DNA of 64,000 bases from JAJYSO01 sp964495935 (GTDB lineage Bacteria > Bacteroidota > Bacteroidia > Flavobacteriales > Flavobacteriaceae), in the NCBI GenBank assembly GCA_964495935.1, contig CAZBXQ010000009.1, positions 6,121 to 70,120 on the forward strand, read 5' to 3'. Shown here piece after piece: positions 26,012-35,922 of this stretch (position 1 is the first letter of the stretch; each line of letters opens with the position of its first letter). The notes below the pieces were generated by a model. It did not search any database, was not told where the DNA came from, and saw nothing but the letters and a program-made list of their open reading frames with translations. The position numbers and the translations under genes were made by a program.

Positions 26012-29000
26012 TTAGTTTTTATGGTTTTTATCTTTTAGTTGATATATGTAATAGCCTCCTTCTTTGTCCCAGCTACAAAAAATCAGTGTGTTTAGATCTT
26101 CGGAAATGCCTATTCCGCGGGGCTCTGCCCCTTCGAGCTCCGGCAACTCCAGATTCCAAACCCGTTGCTTCTGAGGATCTACCATACGAAAGGCGGATGG
26201 CGAGATTCCATTGGTACGGGCGGCTATCATCAAGCTTTTATCCGAAAGTACCCGAACGGCACTGGAACCTCCATTTTCAGTAGATATCGAGGGTTGTTGT
26301 TTGTAATTTTTTCCGTCTTCGGTCTTATACACCTGAATTTTTCCAATCCCCGGATCCGGCAAATAGAATACCGAAGCATCAGATGTCATTGCAAAAGCAC
26401 GAGAAAGGTTTCGATCTTCCAACTTGATCGTCCGGAGAAGCGTAAAACTTCCGGATTCCTCTTTATCTTGTCGTAACACGTAATTATCATCATCTGCAAA
26501 TAAAGACATCAAATAGATCGCCCCCGAATCGGAAACTTGGGGTGTTGTAATAGCGCGGTTATCTCCCGGCACCTCCCAAACAGCCATGGGTTTCCCGGTT
26601 TCAGCGTCTATTTTGATCAATGTTCGACCTACGGCAGCCAGGATATTTCCATCACGGTCTCGATTCAATCCCGTTATTGGACTCAGTTTCAGGGTTTCTC
26701 CCTCCCATCGAACTTCAGCAAGAGGGGTGTTTTCAATAGGGTTTAAATTTTTATCAAGTACGATTAGTCCTTTATAATAATCAGCCAGCCAGAGCTTTCC
26801 CTTACCATCCCAAACGGCCCCATAGCCTCTTGCCCCGGCTGCAATATGTCGGACCAGTTGATAATTCGGAGGTTCAACTTCTATAGGTCCATCGATTTTT
26901 TGATCGCTTTTTTGCAAAAATAGTCGAGAAGAAAAATCTGTAATATGGTTGCCGTCACTACTCCTTACACGATGAAAAAAACGTTGAGGCTTCCCTATCG
27001 GATATTCTTTTATAAAAGCATATAAATCTGATTCTTTAAGTTTGACTGCTGTTTTTCGACCGGCATCGATAGATAATAACGGTTTTGTGAAAAGGCTGTC
27101 TTTAGCCAACTCATAACGATAGGATACCTGATCTCCATCAGGGTCCCGGCTTTCTTCCCATCGAAAAGTATATAACGCTTCGGCATTCCTTATTCCGTAT
27201 CGATTTCGAGTCTGATGAGAAATAATTTTACCGGCTTCGGGAGCCTTATTCGTTTTGGGATAAAGTTGCGTTTGCCAATCCCCTTCTTCTGTTTTTATGC
27301 TGACGCGTAATGCCCCTACCGCCAATAGTTCGCCGGGATCTTCCATTACAAATTCTCCCTTAAAAAGATACTGTCCTTTCTTTTTCTTGAGACTGTCAAA
27401 GTTTCCTATCAATCGTCCTTTCTCGGTGTTTTTACCCAAAAGAAGCTGGATGCTGTCTTGTTTTATGGCCAATTTTGTCTTTCCTTCGGGGATAAACCAA
27501 CCGCTCACCTTCATTTTATTTTTTCCAATAACTTGTGCTGTGACTTCTCCCGTGCTTATAGAATCCTTAAATCCCTCCGATTCTTGATTTCTCAAGGTTC
27601 CCTGCGCTACATGCACTGCGGTATTGATATCCCGTCGTACGAGATACCCATTTTCACTAAAAATGGAAGACGGCATTTCCTCGGTTTTCAAAATCTGCAT
27701 CTTCGCCCCATTTTTATTTTTAATCGCATAAGTTGTATAGACCATTTTTCCCGTCTTATAGAAAAGATCGACAATGGTGATGGTATTGGTCTCCGGTGTG
27801 TTTTCTCCTAAAAGAGACCGCGGTCCGGATCCGATTGCTCCGGCATTTAGCAATTCAAGATCTCCGCGTTTCCCCGGGTAATAGGCATGTTGATGCCCAC
27901 TGATATAAGCTCTAACCTGATACTTTTCAAGCCCATGACGCAGTTGATCCGGACGCTGCAAGAGATCCCCTTTTCCATCCCGTTCCTTCGCCACGGCATA
28001 AAGCGGCATATGCCCGATAACAAACCGGTTTTTGGCTGTTTTAGCGGCTTTACTTTGGAGTTGTTTCTCCGCCCATTTCAGATTGTCAGTCGAAATTTTC
28101 CCGGAAGAAGCATCCCAGACAAGGAAAAAGTTAGCGTCTGAACGAAACGAATAATAATACGGGAAATGTTCTTTATCAATAAAATGAAGGTGTGTCGATT
28201 CTGATTTCCCCTTCCAGAATCGGCTTGCGAATTTCTTCTCAATCGGGTGAGCATCATGTGCATCGTGATTTCCTAAAGTAAAAGCAAACGGGGTCTTTGC
28301 CCGTGTCAACGGATGAAAAACATCTTCTTGGAAAGCATTCCACATTTTACGGAGTTGCACCGTATCGGAGACTCCCATTCCGGCTACCATATCCCCCCCC
28401 GAAAGAATGAGATCCGGTTTCCAGAAACGAGGAATACGCTGCACCACACTATCGACCTGCCATTCATAATCCGTAGCTCCCAATCCGGAGTTCAGATCGC
28501 TGATTACGGCAAATCTAAAATCTCCCCGAATCGGTAATTCCGGAGCTGTATTCAACGGAATTAATCGAATCGCATCAACCGCAATTTCACCTCCTTCCGT
28601 TCCTTTAATTTCAAGGCTATCGCCGGCCGTTATAAAATATTCCCCAAGCACATTCCATCGACTAAAATTTTTACGGGCATATTGGTCTCTTGTTACCTGA
28701 TGATCATCACCGCCTCTACTTCGAAGGGTATAGCGAATCTGATTCTGCTTCCCTTTCTCCGGATTTACAGGATTCCAGACCGAAAGCTGATATGCTCCTC
28801 CGGGCACCTCCTTAAAATGATAGTAGGCTTTATTATTCGAATCAACTTGTGCTTTTCGAGCCGGGGAGTTCCCTTGATAATTCACTTCATCGGCAGTTTC
28901 CCAAATCCCGAACTCCTGATAAGCCTCATCCTCGGTATCCCACTGATAAACTTGAGGAGCTGCTGATGGAACGGCTTCTGAAACGATCAGGGCCCCGGCA

Positions 29001-29872
29001 TTTTGCCGGAGACTATTTCGATTTCCTCCCGAAATATCGGTAGGTACATTAATCACTTCATTCTGAGCCACCATTGTAGAAGACCCCCCTCCATCCAGAT
29101 TGACGGCTTCATAAGCACCTCGTTCCTGCATGATCTGCGCCAACTCCTCTAAAGTCACTCCCACACTGGCCGCCTGGCGACCATCAACTACCATCCATAA
29201 GAGCGTCGTCTCATTTTTATAGCCTACCGCCGTTCTGGGATGCCTTAAAGCATGGCTTTTTCCAAAACCTTCAGCGACGTAATCGAGAACAATTTTTCCA
29301 TCCTTTATAAGGACGGGACCGCCTCCCACAGCTTGAGCAGGGTGCCAATCTCCTGCGGTTTCCGATTTTGCCAACGATACCGGTTTATTTCCATCGTTTC
29401 CCTCTTTATTGGGCAGTGTCCAGACCACTTCCGGTTTGCTTTTCTCTATTGCAAAAGCTCCTTTTTTACCGGGTACTCCCGGAGCTACCAGCTTCCCGTC
29501 CTGAATAATTAAACTCACGGAATGATCAGTCGCAAAATAGCCCCCATTAACCGCCAGCAATGCCCGATTTTTACGAGCTGTTTCAAGGGTTGTTTCTCGA
29601 TGTTTATCATATCCGACGGAGCGAATATTCAGGTTTTTATCAGCTAAATCAATCTCTGCATAAACGGCTTTTACGGGAGCTTGATCCCCCAATTCTCCAA
29701 CCCCCGCATAAACACGTATTGATTTTGGTAATTGCAAATTAAGATCCTTTCGGGGCTTCCAGGTGATATCAATCTCCTGTCCTTGTAGTGTTATACTCCC
29801 CAAAAGCCCCATGAGAAGGAGCCCCCAACAAAGCAGGTGGGAAAATTGGCGGTTTAACTTGTGCATGAGCAT
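26012..29872 (-). CDS. Multidomain secreted enzyme: NAGPA-type phosphodiester glycosidase, golvesin-like module, metallophosphoesterase, beta-propeller
   Basis: A 1286-residue exported protein with a signal peptide ending near GSITLQG. Residues ~60-300 form a phosphodiester glycosidase domain (PF09992 type): AVNGGYF at 107-113, HPRTAVG at 211-217 and NLDGGGSSTM at 258-267. Residues ~310-440 resemble golvesin-like modules (KAYYHFKEVPGGAYQLSVW). Residues ~450-700 are a calcineurin-type phosphoesterase: SDLNSG, SGGDM, LGNHDAH, IGHMPLY and SGHQHAYYPG supply metal ligands. The last ~330 residues look like a six-bladed propeller (GYGAVWDGKGKLWLADYYKG and similar repeats). It could cleave GlcNAc-1-phosphodiesters and then the freed phosphate ester. 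It lies 13 bases after the amidase gene. Confidence 0.85.
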   Translation of the reverse strand: MLMHKLNRQFSHLLCWGLLLMGLLGSITLQGQEIDITWKPRKDLNLQLPKSIRVYAGVGELGDQAPVKAVYAEIDLADKNLNIRSVGYDKHRETTLETARKNRALLAVNGGYFATDHSVSLIIQDGKLVAPGVPGKKGAFAIEKSKPEVVWTLPNKEGNDGNKPVSLAKSETAGDWHPAQAVGGGPVLIKDGKIVLDYVAEGFGKSHALRHPRTAVGYKNETTLLWMVVDGRQAASVGVTLEELAQIMQERGAYEAVNLDGGGSSTMVAQNEVINVPTDISGGNRNSLRQNAGALIVSEAVPSAAPQVYQWDTEDEAYQEFGIWETADEVNYQGNSPARKAQVDSNNKAYYHFKEVPGGAYQLSVWNPVNPEKGKQNQIRYTLRSRGGDDHQVTRDQYARKNFSRWNVLGEYFITAGDSLEIKGTEGGEIAVDAIRLIPLNTAPELPIRGDFRFAVISDLNSGLGATDYEWQVDSVVQRIPRFWKPDLILSGGDMVAGMGVSDTVQLRKMWNAFQEDVFHPLTRAKTPFAFTLGNHDAHDAHPIEKKFASRFWKGKSESTHLHFIDKEHFPYYYSFRSDANFFLVWDASSGKISTDNLKWAEKQLQSKAAKTAKNRFVIGHMPLYAVAKERDGKGDLLQRPDQLRHGLEKYQVRAYISGHQHAYYPGKRGDLELLNAGAIGSGPRSLLGENTPETNTITIVDLFYKTGKMVYTTYAIKNKNGAKMQILKTEEMPSSIFSENGYLVRRDINTAVHVAQGTLRNQESEGFKDSISTGEVTAQVIGKNKMKVSGWFIPEGKTKLAIKQDSIQLLLGKNTEKGRLIGNFDSLKKKKGQYLFKGEFVMEDPGELLAVGALRVSIKTEEGDWQTQLYPKTNKAPEAGKIISHQTRNRYGIRNAEALYTFRWEESRDPDGDQVSYRYELAKDSLFTKPLLSIDAGRKTAVKLKESDLYAFIKEYPIGKPQRFFHRVRSSDGNHITDFSSRLFLQKSDQKIDGPIEVEPPNYQLVRHIAAGARGYGAVWDGKGKLWLADYYKGLIVLDKNLNPIENTPLAEVRWEGETLKLSPITGLNRDRDGNILAAVGRTLIKIDAETGKPMAVWEVPGDNRAITTPQVSDSGAIYLMSLFADDDNYVLRQDKEESGSFTLLRTIKLEDRNLSRAFAMTSDASVFYLPDPGIGKIQVYKTEDGKNYKQQPSISTENGGSSAVRVLSDKSLMIAARTNGISPSAFRMVDPQKQRVWNLELPELEGAEPRGIGISEDLNTLIFCSWDKEGGYYIYQLKDKNHKN

Positions 29873-29885
29873 GGCAGGTAGGGTT

Positions 29886-30803
29886 CTACAGATGAAGGAA
29901 GATTTTGTAAATCTTATACAGCTTCATTTTTTCCTCTTCATTCAAGGGTTTTCGGATACGATCTTGAACATAATGAATTTTAAAAGATTGAAGGGCTGCC
30001 GGCAAATCGGAAATATCATAACCAATTACTTTTAAAGCCACCGCTACGTCAAAATCCGGAGCTTTTTTGGGAAGGCGCAACTGCGCTTCTTTTAAGGAAA
30101 TCGTCCGTAAAATTTTATCGGCCGATTGGAGTTCGTCAATATCGGTTTTATACCAGATTCCAAAACCCTTTTCAGCTAATTTCTTCCACGGGAAATGAGG
30201 GTTCGGATCCACTTTTCTGCCCGGAGCCAGATCGGAATGACCGATAAAATTATGAGCGGGAATATTATATTTCTTCTTTAAAACCTCGAGCAATTTTAAT
30301 AAGCTCTTGATTTGCTCCTCAGAGAATTCCTCAAATCCATCATTATCCAATTCAATCCCTATTGAACTGGAATTAATATCGGTATTTCCACCCCAAGAAC
30401 CCACTCCGGCATGCCAGGCCCGGTACATATCACCCAGCATCTGATACGTTTCACCATCCCGGGAAACCACATAATGAGCACTCACCTGTGTACGCGGTAG
30501 GGTAAACGTTCTCAGCGTTTGCTCTACAGAATTTTGAGCGGTATGATGAATCACTACATAATTAGGCTTTCGCAGGTTAAAATTGGTGGTTCCCACCCAT
30601 TTCAATTGCAACGCCGAAGTGTCTTTTTGAGCCTTTCGCTGATGTATCATGGCTTTGGAAAGATACTTTGCTCTTCGGTCATGAAAGCGATCTGTTTTTC
30701 GATAGGGATTGGAAGCACAGGAAAATAAGCTCAGACTGACAATCCCCATCAAAGCCCCAAACAGTATGTTTTTAGGCGATAAAATATCACGGTTAGACTT
30801 CAT
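29886..30803 (-). CDS. N-acetylmuramoyl-L-alanine amidase lipoprotein (AmiD-like)
   Basis: A 305-residue lipoprotein (lipobox SLFSC) with an Amidase_2 domain at residues ~75-200. Zinc ligands are in VIHHTAQN and GHSDLAPGRKVDP, and the acid residue is in SIGIELDNDGF. The fold cleaves the bond between MurNAc or anhydroMurNAc and L-Ala, releasing stem peptides. A C-terminal ~60-residue helical region resembles the peptidoglycan-binding tail of AmiD. Its start overlaps the stop of the symporter gene by 3 bases, so the two are translationally coupled. Confidence 0.9.
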   Translation of the reverse strand: MKSNRDILSPKNILFGALMGIVSLSLFSCASNPYRKTDRFHDRRAKYLSKAMIHQRKAQKDTSALQLKWVGTTNFNLRKPNYVVIHHTAQNSVEQTLRTFTLPRTQVSAHYVVSRDGETYQMLGDMYRAWHAGVGSWGGNTDINSSSIGIELDNDGFEEFSEEQIKSLLKLLEVLKKKYNIPAHNFIGHSDLAPGRKVDPNPHFPWKKLAEKGFGIWYKTDIDELQSADKILRTISLKEAQLRLPKKAPDFDVAVALKVIGYDISDLPAALQSFKIHYVQDRIRKPLNEEEKMKLYKIYKIFLHL

Positions 30804-32269
30804 ATAATTTGATTTTTAGAAGTAAAAGATTTCGGTTTTTTCGAAAGGATGAACAGTCCTGCAATAGTCAACAATGCATTGACCAATAAAATTTCAAATC
30901 CGAATTGGTACCCATTGAGCCAGGCCTCCGAATTAAAATCGATGAGCACCGATAGAATGGGTGCCAGAATACAAGCAACAGGCACCCATTTGTCAATCAC
31001 TTTTCGCTTACTCAATAATCCAAAAGCAAACAGCCCCAGTAAAGGTCCGTATGTAAATCCGGCCACCTTAAAAACAGCGTTTACCACGCTACTGTCATTA
31101 ACCTGATTAAAAACCACAATGATCAGAAACATAAACACGCTAAAACCGATATGCACCCAGAACCGGGTTTTTCCCTGTTTTTCTTTTGGCTTTTGTTCAA
31201 TATTTAAAATATCGACACAGAAGGAAGTGGTCAACGCCGTGAGGGCCGAATCGGCACTGGAAAAGGCTGCCGCAATAATCCCCAGTAAAAAGGCAATGCC
31301 TGCCAGAAGATTGAAATCATGAAGGGACAACATGGGAAAGAGCTCGTCGGTTTTTTCAGGAATCGCTATTCCATTTGCATCGGCATATTGATAAAGTAAA
31401 ACGCCCAGTGCCAAAAACAAAATGGTAGAAAAGAAAAACGTAATAGAAAACCACAGCATATTTTTTTGCGATTCCCCTTTATTTTTACAAGTTAGGTTTT
31501 TCTGCATCACATTCTGATCCAAACCATTCATTGAAATCGTAATAAAAATTCCTGCCAAGAAAGTTTTCCAGAAATTTCGATCCGATCGCCAATCCCATTC
31601 AAAAATACGGGATTTATCATCTTTGGCAATGGAGGAAACCGCTTCCGGAAGAGATAAATTAAGTTCCCGAATAATAATTATACTCACGGCGACCACCGCC
31701 ACCAATAAGAAAGCCGTTTGCAAAGTATCAGTCCAAACGATAGTTTTTATGCCGCCGCGGAAGGTGTAAAGCCAAATCAAAAGCAGCGTTGTTAAAACCG
31801 TGATGTAAAAAGGAATATGGAAAGCATCAAAAATGGCCAGTTGTAACACCAATGCCGCTAAAAACAAGCGAAATGAAGCAGCGATCGTCTGGGAAATCAA
31901 GAAGAAACTCGATCCCGATAAGTAGGAATTTTTACCAAATCGATCGCGCAGGTATTCATAGATGGAAATGAGTTTCAGGCGATAGAATAAGGGAATCAAG
32001 ACCAAGGCAATAACTGCATAGCCCACCAGATTTCCCATTACAAATTGGAGGTACGTCCAGCCGGTATTCCCCACCTCTCCGGGGACGGAGATAAAAGTCA
32101 CCCCCGAAAGCGTCGCCCCCACCATTCCAAAGGCTACCAAAAACCAAGGGGACTCCCGATTACCGGTAAAAAAAGTAGTGTTATCGGCTTTTCTGGAGGT
32201 CAACCAACTAATCCCCATTAACAATAAAAAATAGCCCGCAATTACACAAAAAACCAAAAAAGGAGTCAT
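30800..32269 (-). CDS. Sodium:solute symporter (SSS family)
   Basis: A 489-residue inner-membrane transporter with about 13 helices and the SSS fold: early GWLTSRKADNTTFFTGNR-like motif and sodium-site helix GMVGATLSGVTFISVPG, then GFLLGIIAAAFSSADSALTALTTSF with the family's Ser-rich helix. The substrate should be a product of the surrounding hydrolases, such as MurNAc, anhydroMurNAc or a disaccharide. It is encoded 4 bases after the DigH-like gene and overlaps the amidase. Confidence 0.9.
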   Translation of the reverse strand: MTPFLVFCVIAGYFLLLMGISWLTSRKADNTTFFTGNRESPWFLVAFGMVGATLSGVTFISVPGEVGNTGWTYLQFVMGNLVGYAVIALVLIPLFYRLKLISIYEYLRDRFGKNSYLSGSSFFLISQTIAASFRLFLAALVLQLAIFDAFHIPFYITVLTTLLLIWLYTFRGGIKTIVWTDTLQTAFLLVAVVAVSIIIIRELNLSLPEAVSSIAKDDKSRIFEWDWRSDRNFWKTFLAGIFITISMNGLDQNVMQKNLTCKNKGESQKNMLWFSITFFFSTILFLALGVLLYQYADANGIAIPEKTDELFPMLSLHDFNLLAGIAFLLGIIAAAFSSADSALTALTTSFCVDILNIEQKPKEKQGKTRFWVHIGFSVFMFLIIVVFNQVNDSSVVNAVFKVAGFTYGPLLGLFAFGLLSKRKVIDKWVPVACILAPILSVLIDFNSEAWLNGYQFGFEILLVNALLTIAGLFILSKKPKSFTSKNQII

Positions 32270-32273
32270 ACCA

Positions 32274-33923
32274 TTAAATTTTGGATTGTATTCCTGTCGC
32301 TCCCACCTTTACACTTTTGAAAGCACTCTCATTTTCCGTATAGCTCACAGCAGTCACTGCAATTTCCATAATCCGGGAAACCATTTGCGAATTATCCAAT
32401 CCTCCCAACTCCAGAAAATCAACATGTCGATCCAGAATCATATAATTCCAACCTGTATCGGTTTTGAGATAAACCACCCAACGAAAAACCTCTTTGTCAT
32501 CTCCGGGTTTCCAGGAAATTTTTAGTTGTTCCCCCTCTTTCTCTACGTTCACAATCGGTGCTTCCGGAATTTCGGGTTGTAGCCAAGGGGTTTCCGGAAC
32601 CAAGGCTCTTTTTTGATAAGGCCCGTCGAGCAAGGCCTCTGCAAGTTCGGGATATTTTAATAAGGGAGCGATACTCCAGTGAATGGCACCCGGGCTCTCC
32701 GATTGCATTCCCCGAGTAATCATAATCTGATTAATCACTTCATCAATATTGGTCTCTCCTCCCCCTCTATCCACGCTCATCCCCGGCCATAGATGCCGGC
32801 CCTTGAGATTTTGCCGACCCCACCAGCCCAATAGTACTGGAAAACTCTGGGCATATTGATTGACTTTCCAATACAATTGAGGAGCCATATAATCAACCCA
32901 ACCTTTTTCCAGCCACAACCGGGAATCGGCATAGAGTTCTTCATAAGGATCAGAGCCTGCAATGGACTGCGGATATCCCGGTCGCCAAATGCCAAAGGGA
33001 CTAATTCCCAGTTTTACATTGGGTTTATCGTGTTTAATCGTCTTATATACCGATTGGATAAAAATATTTACATTTTCTCGACGCCAATCGCCACGGGATA
33101 ACTTCCCTCCGGAATTTTTATAAGCAGCCCAACTCTTATCATCGGGAAAATCGGCTCCTCCGTTATAGGAATCATAGGGGTAAAAATAATCGTCAAAGTG
33201 AATCCCGTCAAGGTCGTAACGATCGATCAGATCCTTTACTACTGCTCGAGAAAGCTCCCTGGTCTCTTTCATACCCGGATCCATCCAATACATCCCGTTT
33301 TTTAATTTTTTCACCAGTTCCGGATGGGTATTTACAATGGATTTGGGTCCCGGCTCTCCTCCGGTGGTATGATGTGCACGAAAAGGATTCAACCAAGCAT
33401 GCAATTCCAACCCGCGATCATGGGCCGCCTCAATCCAAAACTCCAAAGGATCGTAATACGGATTTGGAGCTTTTCCCTGCTCCCCGGTCAAATAATAAGA
33501 CCAAGGTTCAATATCGCTATCATACAGCGCATCGGCCTGAGGGCGCACCTGTAATATGACCGCATTAAAATGATGCTCTTCCAAAAAGTCAAGTAATTCT
33601 ATGGCTTCCTGTTGCTGCTCTTGTGTACTTAAATCTCGCCTGCTGGGCCAATTGATATTAGCTACACTGGCTACCCAGGCAGCTCGAAATTCGCGCGCTG
33701 TAAAAGGACGATCTTTTTGCACCAATTGTTCTTTTTCTTCGCGGTCTTTTACTGCTTTATAGCTCTCCTCCTGAATATCGGCCACTACAGAATCGGGTGG
33801 TGATTTCTGCCTATACTCCTCTTTCGGGATTTTATGTTGCACTACTCCGGTTGGGGCTCCACAGGCCACCAACAGAAAGAATATCAACAATGTAAATAGG
33901 GAATAAAACCTACTTTGTTTCAT
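32274..33923 (-). CDS. GHL10-family glycosidase lipoprotein, DigH/YngK-like
   Basis: A 549-residue lipoprotein (start MKQSRFYSLFTLL, lipobox LLVAC; an earlier in-frame ATG at 33953 would bury the signal). Residues ~75-430 form a PF02638-type (GHL10) barrel: REFRAAWVASVANINWPS, ILQVRPQADALY, LHAWLNPFRAHH and DGIHFDDYFYPY, where the acidic cluster is the likely catalytic site. The last ~110 residues look like a fibronectin-III module. E. coli DigH (YddW), of this family, cleaves denuded peptidoglycan glycan strands. A terminator and MITE copy C separate it from susD. Confidence 0.87.
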   Translation of the reverse strand: MKQSRFYSLFTLLIFFLLVACGAPTGVVQHKIPKEEYRQKSPPDSVVADIQEESYKAVKDREEKEQLVQKDRPFTAREFRAAWVASVANINWPSRRDLSTQEQQQEAIELLDFLEEHHFNAVILQVRPQADALYDSDIEPWSYYLTGEQGKAPNPYYDPLEFWIEAAHDRGLELHAWLNPFRAHHTTGGEPGPKSIVNTHPELVKKLKNGMYWMDPGMKETRELSRAVVKDLIDRYDLDGIHFDDYFYPYDSYNGGADFPDDKSWAAYKNSGGKLSRGDWRRENVNIFIQSVYKTIKHDKPNVKLGISPFGIWRPGYPQSIAGSDPYEELYADSRLWLEKGWVDYMAPQLYWKVNQYAQSFPVLLGWWGRQNLKGRHLWPGMSVDRGGGETNIDEVINQIMITRGMQSESPGAIHWSIAPLLKYPELAEALLDGPYQKRALVPETPWLQPEIPEAPIVNVEKEGEQLKISWKPGDDKEVFRWVVYLKTDTGWNYMILDRHVDFLELGGLDNSQMVSRIMEIAVTAVSYTENESAFKSVKVGATGIQSKI

Positions 33924-34049
33924 GGTGTTTTTTGAGAGGAACCGATAATACATAGACGAATTTAATTGAGGGAATCAGATCAAAAATACAATTTGGTAAA
34001 TAAGGGCAAGAGTATTATTCTTTCTTTAACTAAAAAAGATAATCCTATA

Positions 34050-34110
34050 TGGAGGTCGTTTAAACTTTCAAAAAGCAGCCATAAAATGATCTTATTACCC
34101 GGATTTTCAG
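34050..34110. repeat. MITE-like element, copy C (left half)
   Basis: GGAGGTCGTTTAAACTTTCA then AAAAGCAGCCATAAAATGAT followed by CTTATTACCCGGATTT matches the left arm and part of the centre of copy A. The right arm is missing. It has the same orientation as copy D and copy A's left arm. It lies between susD and the DigH-like gene. Confidence 0.5.
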
Positions 34111-34130
34111 TGTAGTTAAAGAATCAAAAA

Positions 34131-34167
34131 TCGAGTCCCTCGCAGTTAATCTTCGCGAGAGACTCGA
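34131..34167 (-). terminator. Terminator downstream of susD
   Basis: On the minus strand TCGAGTCTCTCGC and GCGAGGGACTCGA form a 13-bp stem with one G-T wobble around an 11-base loop, followed by TTTTTGATTC. It lies 26 bases after the susD stop codon. It should end or attenuate the susCD transcript before the DigH-like gene. Confidence 0.75.
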
Positions 34168-34192
34168 ATTCTTTTAGGCCTTTACATACCTA

Positions 34193-35905
34193 TTACCAAC
34201 CCGGGTTTTGCTCAAGCGTAACACCGTGGTCTTCATACAGTTTAATTTGATCTAAGGGAATAGGATTTAGATACACCCTGGGATCATCAAAAGTTCGCAA
34301 AGACGCCGATGCCGATGCCGGAATAATATATCCGGTATTTCCATTGGTCAAAGTAATATTATCCAAATTGGCATCCGGATAATCGGATTTATCAACCCAG
34401 GCCCCGCGGTTAATATCCTCATTATCGACCATATCGACATACTCCAATTTCCTCCAGCGTCGCAAATCATCATGACGAAATCCTTCCATCATCAACTCGA
34501 TTCGTCGTTCTCTTCTAATTTCCCAAATCATCGAAGGGACATCAGAATCTCTGTCGGGGTCATCATAAGTGGCACCATTTACGGCAGGATCCCCTCCAAT
34601 AACCTCCAAATGGGGCATATTTACTCCCGGACGATCCCGGAGTACATTAATCGATTTATCGAGGTCATCTTGTGTCAAGGAAGGTCCTCCAACAGTGGCC
34701 AGCTCGGCCACCGCTTCGGCATAGTTCATCAACACTTCCCCAAATCGTATAATCGGGGCATCTGTATTGTTGTCTAATGAGAAGCCTTGCGGGGTATCCT
34801 TAATCTCTTCATTCAGGAATTTGTGAATCGACACGCCGGTTGTCGAGAAATTACTGGCAATACCACTTATACGCAATTCATAGGGAACGATCGTCTGTGC
34901 CATTCGAGGATCGCGATGGGCTACCAGATTATCGATTCCATGATCTCCCTGATAAACGGAGGAAAGCGCAATGGGCAACCCATCATCGCCCAAATAGGTA
35001 TCCAAAGCATCTTTTGAAATACCGGTTTGCGGTTCGGCGTTGTTATAGCTCACCAAAGTATGTGTCGTCTCTCCTGTTTCATACTGGCGATAAAGAATCA
35101 TCTCGGGGTTCCCGGACAAATCCAGCGAATTAAAATCTTCCCGATAGGTATCTAAGGAGTATTTTCCCGAACTCATGAGTTCTTCAGCAGCCCATTTTGC
35201 CGCTTCCAAATACTCTTTTGCTTTATCGGCATTATTTTCTTGGTATTTCTGCCAGGTTCCTTCCCACATCATGATTCGTGACATATAGGCCAATACCACA
35301 TCCCGATTCACTTCCTGACCGTTATTATCAACGCTCTCCCGGACATTGTCGGCAGCAAACTGAAGATCTTCCAAGACCTTATCCATCACATATTCACGGC
35401 TGTCACGAGGTTTGTAGAGTAATTCGTCATCGTCTTCCGACAATTCCTGATCATAATAAGGAACTCCTCCAAAAGATTTCACCAAATCATGATATTCCAA
35501 CGCTCTAAAAAATCGACCGATTCCGGTCCAGTGGTTAATGGCTTCTTCGCTCATTTCTACATCTTGAACCCGATTGATAAAGATATTGGCTTTTCGCACC
35601 CAGGCAAAAGACCATCCTCCTCCCGATGTCGGGACCTGTTGCGTAAAGCGATCGGGGCTTGTCGGGCCAAAGTCGTCATTAAATGATTCTCCCGAGAAAT
35701 AATGCCCCCAGGTCCACCCTGAACCATATCCGGTAAAATACCCGGTATAAAATCCATAGGCAAAGGTTTTTACGCTACTTTCATCAGTCCAAAAGGTTTC
35801 ATCGGTCAATTGATCCTTTGGTGGTGTATCCAAAAAGTCATCTTCACATGCCGTAAACAATAAAAGACAAATGGCGAATGTTAGATAGTTAAATATATTT
35901 TTCAT
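34193..35905 (-). CDS. SusD/RagB-family nutrient-binding lipoprotein
   Basis: A 570-residue outer-membrane lipoprotein (lipobox LLFTAC followed by EDDFLD, the acidic export signal typical of surface lipoproteins). The N-terminal DTPPKDQLTDETFWTDES and the helical TPR-like core (AKEYLEAAKWAAEELM) are typical of SusD. The C-terminal segment IWEIRRERRIELMMEGFRHDDLRRW is the strongest family signature. It caps the SusC porin encoded 17 bases upstream and selects the glycan taken up. Confidence 0.96.
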   Translation of the reverse strand: MKNIFNYLTFAICLLLFTACEDDFLDTPPKDQLTDETFWTDESSVKTFAYGFYTGYFTGYGSGWTWGHYFSGESFNDDFGPTSPDRFTQQVPTSGGGWSFAWVRKANIFINRVQDVEMSEEAINHWTGIGRFFRALEYHDLVKSFGGVPYYDQELSEDDDELLYKPRDSREYVMDKVLEDLQFAADNVRESVDNNGQEVNRDVVLAYMSRIMMWEGTWQKYQENNADKAKEYLEAAKWAAEELMSSGKYSLDTYREDFNSLDLSGNPEMILYRQYETGETTHTLVSYNNAEPQTGISKDALDTYLGDDGLPIALSSVYQGDHGIDNLVAHRDPRMAQTIVPYELRISGIASNFSTTGVSIHKFLNEEIKDTPQGFSLDNNTDAPIIRFGEVLMNYAEAVAELATVGGPSLTQDDLDKSINVLRDRPGVNMPHLEVIGGDPAVNGATYDDPDRDSDVPSMIWEIRRERRIELMMEGFRHDDLRRWRKLEYVDMVDNEDINRGAWVDKSDYPDANLDNITLTNGNTGYIIPASASASLRTFDDPRVYLNPIPLDQIKLYEDHGVTLEQNPGW

Positions 35906-35922
35906 TTTCTTTTATTTTAATA

